Source of the DNA: Halothiobacillus neapolitanus
Lineage (GTDB): Bacteria > Pseudomonadota > Gammaproteobacteria > Halothiobacillales > Halothiobacillaceae
Length of the DNA stretch: 6,698 bases
Direction: 5' to 3'
Assembly (NCBI GenBank): GCA_020721485.1
Contig: DYMR01000058.1
Coordinates: forward strand, 4,095-10,792
Positions 1 through 5,700 of the stretch are shown here, piece after piece. The translations under genes and the position numbers were made by a program. Under the pieces are notes generated by a model. It was not told where the DNA came from, made no database searches, and saw only the letters and a list, made by a program, of their open reading frames with translations. Numbering within the stretch: the first letter of the stretch is position 1; each line of letters opens with the position of its first letter.

Positions 1-92
1 CTTTGAACAACGGCGACTTTAGCAGACAATGCCCAGCCCCATCGCCTGTTGACTGCGGGCGCACGCTACGCCACCCACGAACCCGATCATGA
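1..92 (+). CDS. Possible 3' end of an unidentified upstream gene (partial)
   Basis: One frame is open from the left edge (first full codon at position 3) to a TGA at 90-92. That TGA overlaps the moaD start codon as ATGA, an arrangement typical of translationally coupled genes. moaD has no clear Shine-Dalgarno sequence, which makes coupling plausible. The roughly 29 visible residues begin LNNGDFSRQC and end HPRTRS; they match no family I recognise. A second frame, stopping with TAG at 20-22 after FEQRRL, could equally be the real gene end. A molybdenum-cofactor gene would fit the context, but the sequence does not show one. Confidence 0.22.
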   Translation, partial: LNNGDFSRQCPAPSPVDCGRTLRHPRTRS

Positions 93-316
93 CCGTCACC
101 ATCAAATTTTTTGCCAGCCTCCGCGAGCGGTTCAACCAAGAAGAAGTCCGGCTCGCGCACACGCCCGCGACCGTCGCCGACGCGTGGCAGGCCGTGGTTC
201 AAGCCCCGCGACCGGCGAACACGCTGGCCGCCGTTAACCATGAATATGTCGGCTTCGACCACCCCCTGCATGCCGGGGATGAAGTCGCCTTTTTCCCCCC
301 CGTGACCGGCGGCTGA
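89..316 (+). CDS. moaD: Molybdopterin synthase small subunit / sulfur carrier MoaD
   Basis: A 75-residue protein with the ubiquitin-like MoaD pattern. It opens with a beta strand (VTIKFFASLRERF, residues 3-15) and closes with EVAFFPPVTGG (65-75). The free C-terminal Gly-Gly is the defining feature: MoeB adenylates it, it is converted to a thiocarboxylate, and it donates sulfur to precursor Z inside the MoaD-MoaE complex in the cytoplasm. The length is near that of E. coli MoaD (about 81 residues). The FPPVTGG tail favours MoaD over ThiS, which is usually shorter and ends differently. The ATG at 89 overlaps the stop of an open frame running in from the left, and no good ribosome binding site precedes it. 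No moaE follows in this window; the next gene is a membrane protein 13 bases downstream. Confidence 0.9.
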   Translation: MTVTIKFFASLRERFNQEEVRLAHTPATVADAWQAVVQAPRPANTLAAVNHEYVGFDHPLHAGDEVAFFPPVTGG

Positions 317-329
317 CGGAGCACTCCCC

Positions 330-653
330 ATGGATCCACAACACGAACTCATCCTCAGCCGTCGTCTGCGCTTCATCCGGCGTTGGCCGTGGATGGCGGC
401 GCTGATCGCCCTGCTCACCCTCGGCTTTTATGCTTGGGCATTTTTTCAGCAACCGCTGCTGGCCAACCCCAGCGTGGTGCTGCGCCTCGTGCAAGCCCCG
501 GCGCCGGATATCGCCACCTTGTCTCTGCTGGCGGTCATCACGCCGCTGCTGTTTTTAACCGTGGGCGGGCTGATTTTGCTGCTTCTACTGTTCGTCAGCA
601 TCGGCTTAGTGAACGAAGGGCGTCTGATTCGCCTGTTGCTCGCCAAAAAATAG
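330..653 (+). CDS. Small two-helix membrane protein, function unknown
   Basis: A 107-residue protein of no family I recognise. The basic N-terminus (RRLRFIRR, residues 11-18) is followed by a first hydrophobic segment at about 19-39, a polar linker with several prolines (40-61), and a long second hydrophobic segment (about 64-94) rich in Leu. The tail is short and positively charged (RLIRLLLAKK). By the positive-inside rule both ends should lie in the cytoplasm with the linker outside. The start is supported by a CGGAG ribosome binding site at 317-321, eight bases before ATG. It begins 13 bases after moaD, so the two are probably cotranscribed, but nothing ties it to cofactor synthesis. Confidence 0.75.
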   Translation: MDPQHELILSRRLRFIRRWPWMAALIALLTLGFYAWAFFQQPLLANPSVVLRLVQAPAPDIATLSLLAVITPLLFLTVGGLILLLLLFVSIGLVNEGRLIRLLLAKK

Positions 654-709
654 CGGGAATTTTCGGACTTATTCGGGGCACGATTCACCCATCCAAAATC
701 GGGTTTTGC

Positions 710-765
710 ATCATCGAAAAAATTCTGTGATGATTCTGTCAGACAACTAGGCTAAAACGGATACT
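710..765 (+). promoter_or_regulatory. Weak candidate promoter and dyad upstream of the glycogen-domain gene
   Basis: The 170-base gap before the next gene has a possible sigma70 pair, CTGTCA (736-741) and GATACT (760-765), spaced 18 bases, each matching the consensus at four of six positions. Just upstream is a 6-bp dyad, ATCATC (710-715) and GATGAT (729-734), with a 13-base loop. The heptamer ATTCTGT occurs twice, at 722-728 and 733-739. All of this is weak and could be chance. No convincing terminator for the preceding gene is visible in the gap. Confidence 0.22.
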
Positions 766-823
766 CAGCCAATCGCCCTTTTGGGCTCTTTCATTCGATC
801 GCCCTGTCACTGGAGAAACGGAT

Positions 824-1135
824 ATGTCTCTGAGCAAAAAACCCCTGAAAACCCGCCCGGTGTGCAAAGTCACCTTCACGCTGCCCGCCGATGCCACCCA
901 CGGCGCCGAGCGCGTCACCTTGGTGGGCGATTTCAACGAGTGGTCTGAAGAAGCGCACCCCTTGAAAAAGGGCAAGGCCGACGGCAGCTACAGCATCACC
1001 GTGGATCTGCCGGTCGAGCAATCGTTCCAGTTCCGCTATCTCGTCGATGGCCAACGCTGGCAAAACGATGAGGCGGCAGACGCCTACACCCCTACGCCGT
1101 TTGGCAACGAACAGAACAGCGTGGTGCGCACCTGA
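824..1135 (+). CDS. Stand-alone glycogen-recognition-like domain protein (isoamylase N-terminal / AMPK-beta CBM type)
   Basis: A 103-residue protein consisting of little more than one early-set immunoglobulin-like domain of the kind found at the N-terminus of isoamylase and glycogen branching enzyme and in the AMPK beta subunit. Key positions are LVGDFNEW (33-40, the family's hallmark GxFNxW strand-turn), FQFRYLVDG (68-76) with W79 just after, and the closing NEQNSVV (95-101). No catalytic domain follows. In the family this fold binds alpha-1,4-glucans, with aromatic residues stacking on the sugar. Here it may act as a glycogen-binding adaptor, but that is inference, and many bacterial stand-alone copies are uncharacterised. 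The GGAG at 812-815, eight bases before ATG, supports the start. A hexose-phosphate mutarotase gene follows. Confidence 0.85.
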   Translation: MSLSKKPLKTRPVCKVTFTLPADATHGAERVTLVGDFNEWSEEAHPLKKGKADGSYSITVDLPVEQSFQFRYLVDGQRWQNDEAADAYTPTPFGNEQNSVVRT

Positions 1136-1151
1136 TCGGAGCCCGATCAGG
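1131..1151 (+). terminator. Perfect 9-bp hairpin overlapping a stop codon, possible terminator
   Basis: CCTGATCGG (1131-1139) and CCGATCAGG (1143-1151) are exact reverse complements around a three-base AGC loop. The hairpin contains the TGA stop (1133-1135) of the glycogen-domain gene. No U-tract follows, so this is not a canonical intrinsic terminator. It may instead act as a 3'-end stabiliser or a weak terminator. Confidence 0.45.
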
Positions 1152-1233
1152 CTCCATCGGCTGAATCGGCTCACGCCCAACTCCGTTCCGCGCCGGGCGT
1201 GGCCGCCACGCCGATTTTCGGTATGACTTATCA

Positions 1234-1275
1234 GGCTGTTGAAACCATTTTTCAACCGCCGGTTATCGGTACACT
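1234..1275 (+). promoter_or_regulatory. Imperfect inverted repeat and candidate promoter upstream of the mutarotase gene
   Basis: GTTGAAA (1238-1244) and TTTCAAC (1250-1256) form an exact 7-bp dyad around CCATT. After a single mismatch it continues with GGC (1234-1236) and GCC (1258-1260). A TACACT hexamer (1270-1275) resembles a -10 box but has no well-spaced -35. The TTGAAA at 1239-1244 resembles a -35 box but is too far away. The dyad could be an operator or an RNA hairpin. The rest of the 181-base gap shows nothing else I can support. Confidence 0.25.
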
Positions 1276-1316
1276 CTCCGCCGTTTCCCAAACTTCCACC
1301 CAGGATCAATGCCCTT

Positions 1317-2210
1317 ATGTCGCTGTTGAACGAACTACAAACCCGTTTCGGCCAAGTTTCCGGCCTGAATTTTATCCAGCAAGATGCGCTGGTACTGGCG
1401 ATGATCGACACGCCGTTGGCGGTGGCCCGCATCGCCGTGCAAGGCGCGCAACTGATTGATTGGCGTCCGAAAAGCGAAGCAAAGGCCGTGGTTTGGTCGG
1501 CAGAAGCCCCAACCTACGAAACCGGAAAATCCGTGCGCGGCGGCATTCCCATTTGCTGGCCGTGGTTTGGCAACCACCCGACCCTGAACATGGCGCACGG
1601 TTTTGTCCGCACCATGGATTGGCAACTGCTGGGCGCGCACGCGCAAACCGACGGAATCCTGAGCCTGCATTGGCGGCTGACGGATTCCCCCGCCACGCAA
1701 GCGATTTGGCCGCATTCTTTTGAGCTGGATGTGTTGATGCATATCGGTCAAGAACTGCGGGTGCAACTGGTGACGCACAACACCGGCGGCGACACCCTCG
1801 GCATCACCCAAGGGCTGCACACCTATTTGCACATCAGTGATGTCCGCAGCGTCATCATCCGGGGGCTGGAAGGCGGTTTTTATCTCGACAAACTCAAGGG
1901 CTTCGCGCGCACGCCGCAGGATGATGTCATCACCCTCACCGGCGCGGCCGATCGCATTTACTTCGGCACGACCCGCACCGTGGAAGTGGAAGACAGCGAA
2001 TTCAACCGCGTGCTCGTCATCGCCAAAGAAGGCAGCCATTCCACTGTGGTGTGGAACCCGGACGAGCAAGTCCCCTCCGGCATGCGCCCCGAGGAATCGC
2101 GGGTCATGCTCTGCGTTGAAGCGGTGAATGCAGCAGACGACACCCTCAGCGTCGCCCCCGGCGAACGCAAAATCCTCGGCACCACGATTTCCGTGCGCGG
2201 CATGAGCTGA
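1317..2210 (+). CDS. yeaD: D-hexose-6-phosphate mutarotase (YeaD type, aldose 1-epimerase family)
   Basis: A 297-residue protein of the glucose-6-phosphate 1-epimerase group, which interconverts alpha and beta anomers of hexose 6-phosphates in the cytoplasm. Recognisable blocks are VWSAEAPTYETGKSVRGGIPICWPWFG cut at residues 59-85, HGFVR (94-98), GLHTYLHISDV (166-176) and LCVEAVN (265-271). By comparison with E. coli YeaD and yeast Ymr099c, the catalytic pair is probably H168 with E268, and H94 and R98 help bind the sugar phosphate. The length matches E. coli YeaD (294). I chose ATG 1317 because AGGA lies at 1302-1305 and the N-terminus then aligns with the family. An in-frame TTG at 1239 would add 26 proline-rich, unlikely residues and falls inside an upstream dyad. 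Transcription probably ends at the hairpin just downstream. Confidence 0.9.
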   Translation: MSLLNELQTRFGQVSGLNFIQQDALVLAMIDTPLAVARIAVQGAQLIDWRPKSEAKAVVWSAEAPTYETGKSVRGGIPICWPWFGNHPTLNMAHGFVRTMDWQLLGAHAQTDGILSLHWRLTDSPATQAIWPHSFELDVLMHIGQELRVQLVTHNTGGDTLGITQGLHTYLHISDVRSVIIRGLEGGFYLDKLKGFARTPQDDVITLTGAADRIYFGTTRTVEVEDSEFNRVLVIAKEGSHSTVVWNPDEQVPSGMRPEESRVMLCVEAVNAADDTLSVAPGERKILGTTISVRGMS

Positions 2211-2216
2211 GAACCC

Positions 2217-2248
2217 GCTGAGCGCCCCCTCGTGAGGGGGCTTTCAGC
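2217..2248. terminator. Strong hairpin between convergent genes, likely terminator
   Basis: The core stem is GCCCCCT (2224-2230) with AGGGGGC (2235-2241) around a CGTG loop. After a 2x2 internal loop it continues outward as GCTGA (2217-2221) with TCAGC (2244-2248). On the plus strand the core is followed by a short TTT (2242-2244), consistent with intrinsic termination of the mutarotase gene. On the minus strand there is no T-run. The outer stem includes the stop codon of the convergent PilZ gene (2244-2246). Its position between two convergent genes suggests it may serve both. Confidence 0.7.
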
Positions 2249-2948
2249 CGAGCATCAAGCGCTGCAAGCGCATCACGGCTCGGTCGAGTTGTTGCGCGTC
2301 CAGCGGCGGCAATTCCACAAACTCCGCACCAAACAACCACTCGCCTTTGGCGACAATCCGTTGGTTGCGGATAATCATCTGCGCAGAAATATCGACCATG
2401 CCGTCGATACGAATTTTCACCGGCGCCAATTGCAGGCCCTCGCACAAGCCGACGGCCTGCTCAGGGGTCAGCGCCATCGCGCAGCCACCGGCAGAAATAT
2501 CGTCGAGGCGCCCCACCCGCACCGTGCTGGTTGTCGGCTGAACAAACGCAACCGAAGCAGAAATATCCGGCGGAATCCCCACCCGAAACACGCTGCGGCG
2601 CTGCAAGCGCTCAATCAAGGCCGGGTACGGCAACTCGTAGTACCGATCCGATCCTTCGATTTTTTCCTTGAGCGTGTCTACATAAAACCATGACACCAAT
2701 TGATCGATCAGCGCCTGCACCCGAATCCGTGGGGCGGCCAACAAATGCCGACGGGTCAGTTCTGCCGGTTGATCCACCAAAAATCGCCGCCGATCGGAAT
2801 CATTCGACACCATCGACACCGGCGCCTGAAACGACTCATCCCCTTCTGGAATCAGTTGAAAATGTCCCCGCTGCTCAAAATGGCGCGCCAAAATCTTGTC
2901 GATGACGCGCGCCGTTTGCACAGAAATAATGTCGTCGGTGGGCTGCAT
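2244..2948 (-). CDS. PilZ-domain c-di-GMP binding protein, YcgR-like (flagellar brake family)
   Basis: A 234-residue soluble protein with two domains. Residues about 8-110 resemble the YcgR N-terminal domain (FQAPVSMVSND near 40-50, then a beta-rich stretch ending SDRYYELPYP at 100-109). Residues about 115-230 are a PilZ domain with both c-di-GMP motifs intact: RxxxR (R118-SVF-R122, preceded by R117) and DxSxxG (D150, S152, G155). In the family, c-di-GMP binding to these motifs lets YcgR act at the flagellar motor and slow swimming. Here the same role is inferred, since no flagellar gene is visible nearby and other PilZ outputs are possible. The ATG at 2948 has GGAAG on the minus strand (plus 2956-2960), seven bases upstream. 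The gene stands alone, convergent with the mutarotase gene and divergent from the DUF4337 gene. Confidence 0.88.
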   Translation of the reverse strand: MQPTDDIISVQTARVIDKILARHFEQRGHFQLIPEGDESFQAPVSMVSNDSDRRRFLVDQPAELTRRHLLAAPRIRVQALIDQLVSWFYVDTLKEKIEGSDRYYELPYPALIERLQRRSVFRVGIPPDISASVAFVQPTTSTVRVGRLDDISAGGCAMALTPEQAVGLCEGLQLAPVKIRIDGMVDISAQMIIRNQRIVAKGEWLFGAEFVELPPLDAQQLDRAVMRLQRLMLG

Positions 2949-3001
2949 GGGGGGACTTCCGGGTCAAAGCGCAGGGGAATCGGGCAAAAGAAAATGGCGG
3001 C

Positions 3002-3030
3002 AGAATAGCCGGTGAATTTCAGCTTGGGAA
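3002..3030 (-). promoter_or_regulatory. Candidate promoter for the PilZ gene
   Basis: Read on the minus strand, TTCCCA (plus 3025-3030) and TATTCT (plus 3002-3007) are separated by exactly 17 bases and each match the sigma70 consensus at four of six positions. The predicted transcript would start about 45-50 bases before the PilZ start codon. The match is modest. Confidence 0.25.
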
Positions 3031-3085
3031 GAGCGGGCACCAATCCCCCCTCAAACGCCGTCGGTTTTTCGCGACGTTCTTAATT

Positions 3086-3091
3086 TAGAAT
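3086..3091 (+). promoter_or_regulatory. Candidate -10 box for the DUF4337-PAP2 operon
   Basis: TAGAAT matches TATAAT at five of six positions, within an AT-rich patch (TTCTTAATTTAGAAT, 3077-3091) that stands out from the GC-rich surroundings. No clear -35 box is seen; a T-run at 3065-3069 lies slightly too close. If used, transcription would begin near 3098. That would rule out the in-frame ATG at 3090 and favour the ATG at 3126. Confidence 0.35.
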
Positions 3092-3125
3092 GCCGCCCTC
3101 ATTACTTCACCACACAGATTCCCCC

Positions 3126-3713
3126 ATGAGCCACGGATTACACACCCATGCCCCGCACGATGACGCCGTCCACCATGCCGCCGAACACGACACCGGCAGC
3201 AAAGGGCATTCGCTGAATCAATGGGTGGCCATTTTCACCGCCATTTTGGCCGCTTTGGGCGCGATGGTGAGCTACCAAGGCAGCAATCTGATGAACGAGG
3301 TGTTGCTGTATAAAAACGAGGCCGTGCTGAAGAAAACCAAGGCAACGGATGAGTGGAATTACTATCAAGCGGTCAGCACCAAATCCCATTTGATGGAAAT
3401 GGCGTTGGTGCTCGCTTCGCCGGATAAAACCGCGAGTTTCAAAGAAAAAATCGCAAAATACGAGACGCAAAAAGGCGAAATCAAAGCCCGCGCCACGGCG
3501 TTGGAAAATGAATCGACCGCCGCCAACGAGGCATCCGCCCGACTGAACAAACCGCACCACGATTTGGAAATTGCGATGATCTTTTTCCAGATTGCCATTT
3601 CGCTGGCGTCGATCACCGCCCTGACCGGTCGCCGGTGGTTATTTTTCCTCGGACTGGGGAGCGCCACGGTCGGCTTGGCCTTGTGGGGCTTCGCCCTCGG
3701 AGCCATGGCATGA
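3126..3713 (+). CDS. DUF4337 family membrane protein
   Basis: A 195-residue protein matching the DUF4337 pattern, a family of unknown function. After a hydrophilic N-terminus comes a membrane helix (about 33-50), then a charged, largely helical stretch containing DEWNYYQAVSTK (75-86), the family's most recognisable block. A probable coiled coil follows (about 105-145), and two closing membrane helices at about 147-167 and 170-192 contain FFQIAISLASITALTGRRW. The first 28 residues contain eight histidines, which may bind metal or just be low-complexity sequence. I chose ATG 3126 over the in-frame ATG 3090 because the latter lies within a probable -10 region; neither has a strong ribosome binding site. 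The stop overlaps the next gene's start as ATGA, so the two are probably coupled. Confidence 0.85.
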   Translation: MSHGLHTHAPHDDAVHHAAEHDTGSKGHSLNQWVAIFTAILAALGAMVSYQGSNLMNEVLLYKNEAVLKKTKATDEWNYYQAVSTKSHLMEMALVLASPDKTASFKEKIAKYETQKGEIKARATALENESTAANEASARLNKPHHDLEIAMIFFQIAISLASITALTGRRWLFFLGLGSATVGLALWGFALGAMA

Positions 3714-4318
3714 GTTGGGCGGCGCTGCGGGAATCCGGGTTGTATCAATGGCACGGCGTCAACGAGGCGCTGTTTTTGTGGCTCAACCACGCCCAATGGC
3801 CGTTCAAAGATACGCTGGCGGCGGCCGGCACCTTGGTCGGCGATCACCGCTGGTTTCCGGTGTATCTCGCGCTGGCACTCACCATCGCATGGCGCAAGCC
3901 GCAATGGATTAAGCCGGATCGGCTGCTGGTTTTTGCTTGGTCGTACTTATTAAGCTGGCTGGTCATCGCCCAACTCAAACCGCTGATGGATTTCCCCCGC
4001 CCCTTGCTGGCGCTGGGTGACTCCTTGGTGCATGTGGTGGGGAAACCGGAGTTCCACCACAGTTTTCCCTCGGGGCACAGCACCTTTGTGTTTTTGATGC
4101 TGTTCAGCCTCGCGCCCGGTGCGGCGGCGCCAATTCGCTGGGGCTTGATTGGGCTCGCGCTCTGGGTGGCCTGGTCACGCATCGCGGCGGGCGCGCACTT
4201 CCCTGCCGATGTGCTCGGCGGCGCCCTGCTGGGCATCGGCTGCGTGATGGTGATTACCGCGCTGTTGCATGCGGTGTGCCCGCGCGAAGATATTCGCCCC
4301 GATCTCACCGACGATTGA
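3710..4318 (+). CDS. PAP2-type membrane phosphatase
   Basis: A 202-residue polytopic protein carrying all three phosphatidic acid phosphatase type 2 motifs: KPLMDFPRP (90-98, KX6RP), PSGHS (120-124) and SRIAAGAHFPAD (156-167, SRX5HX3D). H123 and H163 should be the acid and nucleophile, with D167 orienting the nucleophile. These enzymes remove phosphate from lipid or isoprenoid (di)phosphates at the periplasmic face. The substrate here cannot be told: undecaprenyl diphosphate, phosphatidylglycerol phosphate and lipid A phosphates are all possible. About five membrane segments are visible. ATG 3710 is preceded by GGAG at 3699-3702 and overlaps the DUF4337 stop by four bases. The frame extends further upstream, but that part lies over the DUF4337 C-terminus. 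The stop is one base from the stop of the convergent phosphofructokinase gene, leaving no space for a separate terminator. Confidence 0.9.
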   Translation: MSWAALRESGLYQWHGVNEALFLWLNHAQWPFKDTLAAAGTLVGDHRWFPVYLALALTIAWRKPQWIKPDRLLVFAWSYLLSWLVIAQLKPLMDFPRPLLALGDSLVHVVGKPEFHHSFPSGHSTFVFLMLFSLAPGAAAPIRWGLIGLALWVAWSRIAAGAHFPADVLGGALLGIGCVMVITALLHAVCPREDIRPDLTDD

Positions 4319-4319
4319 T

Positions 4320-5570
4320 TCACGCCGTCCATGCGGGCAAACGCGGCGGCACTCGATGCCGCGCCAGTGCCGCAAATACCGGCACGCCGTGGCGGAAGGG
4401 CGGAATGTCTTCCCCTTGAATCAAAGGCCATAAATACCGCCGCGCCGCTGCGGTGATGCCGAATCCGTCGGGGCGGATATATTCCGCCGGCACCGGCAGC
4501 TCGACATCAGCCACCGCCTCCAGCGGCACCGGCTTCAGCGTCCACAGATACGGCTCATCGCTGGTGCGCTCAATCCCGACCATCACATCCGTCGCGCCAT
4601 CCATCGCATAACGCACCGCCGCCGCCCCGCAGGCGTAGGCTTGCTCGACATCCACCCGCGAGGCGATATGCCGCGCAGAGCGTTGAAAATAATCCGACAC
4701 CGCCCAATGGGTTTTGAAGCCCAGCGACCGCGACAGCATCGCCAATTGGGGCGCCATGCCGCCCAATTGCTCATGCCCGAAAATTTCGCTGATTTGCGCT
4801 TGGGCACAAAATGACAAGTCCGCGCAGAGCAAGCCCTCGGCGACCACCACCACCGCATAGCCATGCCGCGCGACCGTTTGCTGCAACGCCGCCACGAACG
4901 ACGCCTGATCGAACGGCACCTCTGGCAGCAACAGCAGAAGCGGGCTGTCATCGGATTCAAACGCCAAGCCCGCCACCGCCGCCAGCCACCCGGCGTGCCG
5001 CCCCATCACCTCGGTGATAAACACCTTGGTCGAACTGCCCGCCATCGACGCCAAATCCAAAGCAGCTTCGCGCACGCTGGTGACAATATATTTCGCCGCC
5101 GAGCCGAATCCCGGGCTGGTGTCCGTGTGGGGTAAATCGTTATCGATGGTTTTGGGCACGCCCATGACGGTGAGATCCAGCCCCTGCGACCGCGCGAAAC
5201 GCGCCAGTTTCGCCGCCGTCAGCATCGACCCGCCGCCGCCGTTGTACACGAAGGTGCCGATGTCATGCGCCCGCAAAACCGCCACCGCCCGGTCATAGTC
5301 TGCCCGCTGGCTCACCGGATCGCCCAAATCCGCGCGACACGAACCAAACGCCCCGCCCGGCGTATGGCGCAAGGCGGCAATTTCAGCGGGCGATTCTGCC
5401 GACAGATTCAGCAACGATTCGCGCAGCACGCCGAGAATGCCTTCTTCGGCGGCGAAGACCGTACCGAAAAACTCCGGATGCCGCCGCGCCGTTTCAATCA
5501 CCCCGCAGGCGCTGGCGTTGATGACGGCCGTCACCCCGCCCGACTGGGCATATAACAAGTTGCGCGCCAT
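4320..5570 (-). CDS. pfp: 6-phosphofructokinase of the pyrophosphate-dependent class, phosphoryl donor uncertain
   Basis: A 416-residue phosphofructokinase like the short PPi-dependent enzymes of methylotrophs and autotrophic proteobacteria. It interconverts fructose 6-phosphate and fructose 1,6-bisphosphate in the cytoplasm. Characterised relatives also act on sedoheptulose 7-phosphate. Visible blocks are YAQSGGVTAVINASACGV (7-24), the donor-site loop YNGGGGSMLTA (109-119), PKTIDNDLPHTDTSPGFGS (139-157) with catalytic D143 and PPi-class K140, and VMGRHAGWLAA (188-198). Oddly, the donor loop reads GGGGS, where PPi enzymes normally have Asp as the fourth residue (GGDDS, GGNDS or GGGDS). Gly114 is the residue typical of ATP-dependent enzymes, so the donor may be ATP. 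GGAGG (plus 5576-5580) lies five bases before the chosen ATG; an in-frame ATG at 5660 would add 30 residues from the control region. fbp lies divergently upstream. Confidence 0.9.
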   Translation of the reverse strand: MARNLLYAQSGGVTAVINASACGVIETARRHPEFFGTVFAAEEGILGVLRESLLNLSAESPAEIAALRHTPGGAFGSCRADLGDPVSQRADYDRAVAVLRAHDIGTFVYNGGGGSMLTAAKLARFARSQGLDLTVMGVPKTIDNDLPHTDTSPGFGSAAKYIVTSVREAALDLASMAGSSTKVFITEVMGRHAGWLAAVAGLAFESDDSPLLLLLPEVPFDQASFVAALQQTVARHGYAVVVVAEGLLCADLSFCAQAQISEIFGHEQLGGMAPQLAMLSRSLGFKTHWAVSDYFQRSARHIASRVDVEQAYACGAAAVRYAMDGATDVMVGIERTSDEPYLWTLKPVPLEAVADVELPVPAEYIRPDGFGITAAARRYLWPLIQGEDIPPFRHGVPVFAALARHRVPPRLPAWTA

Positions 5571-5580
5571 ACGAACCTCC

Positions 5581-5608
5581 AGAAATTTTCCACCAAAAAT
5601 CTTCCACC
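5581..5608. repeat. Two tandem 14-bp repeats in the pfp leader
   Basis: The units 5581-5594 (AGAAATTTTCCACC) and 5595-5608 (AAAAATCTTCCACC) abut directly and match at 12 of 14 positions. The first half also contains an ATTTT-N6-AAAAT dyad (5585-5600). They lie just upstream of the pfp ribosome binding site and about eight bases from the fbp -35 box, so they could form an operator for either or both genes. No regulator is identified, and chance duplication in AT-rich leader sequence is possible. Confidence 0.35.
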
Positions 5609-5615
5609 GCCGCAA

Positions 5616-5644
5616 TTGTGACGGATACCATGAATCGCTATGAT
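5616..5644 (+). promoter_or_regulatory. Probable sigma70 promoter of fbp
   Basis: TTGTGA (5616-5621) and TATGAT (5639-5644) are separated by exactly 17 bases and match the -35 and -10 consensus at four and five of six positions. The transcript would start near 5651, giving a leader of about 50 bases that ends in a strong AAGGAG ribosome binding site (5689-5694), six bases before the fbp ATG. This is the best promoter in the window. No equally good promoter is seen for the divergent pfp gene. Confidence 0.6.
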
Positions 5645-5700
5645 GCAGGGCAGTTATCACAACCCCATGGCATTTCCCTGTTTATTTTAAGGAGTTTCGG

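Noticed and set aside
694..708. CAAAA-TCGGG-TTTTG hairpin as a terminator for the membrane-protein gene
   Set aside because: The stem is only five mostly A-T pairs and no T-run follows, so it is too weak to call.
1239..1316. Upstream TTG start extending the mutarotase by 26 residues
   Set aside because: The extension falls within an inverted repeat, is proline-rich and unlike the family N-terminus. ATG 1317 has a plausible ribosome binding site and gives the usual length.
791..1432. Minus-strand open frame of about 213 codons across the glycogen-domain gene and its downstream gap
   Set aside because: It spans a gene, an intergenic hairpin and the start of another gene on the opposite strand, and the translation resembles no protein family.
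1335..2069. Minus-strand open frame of about 244 codons opposite the mutarotase gene
   Set aside because: The plus strand encodes a full-length YeaD-type protein with catalytic residues in place. The antisense product has no recognisable motifs.
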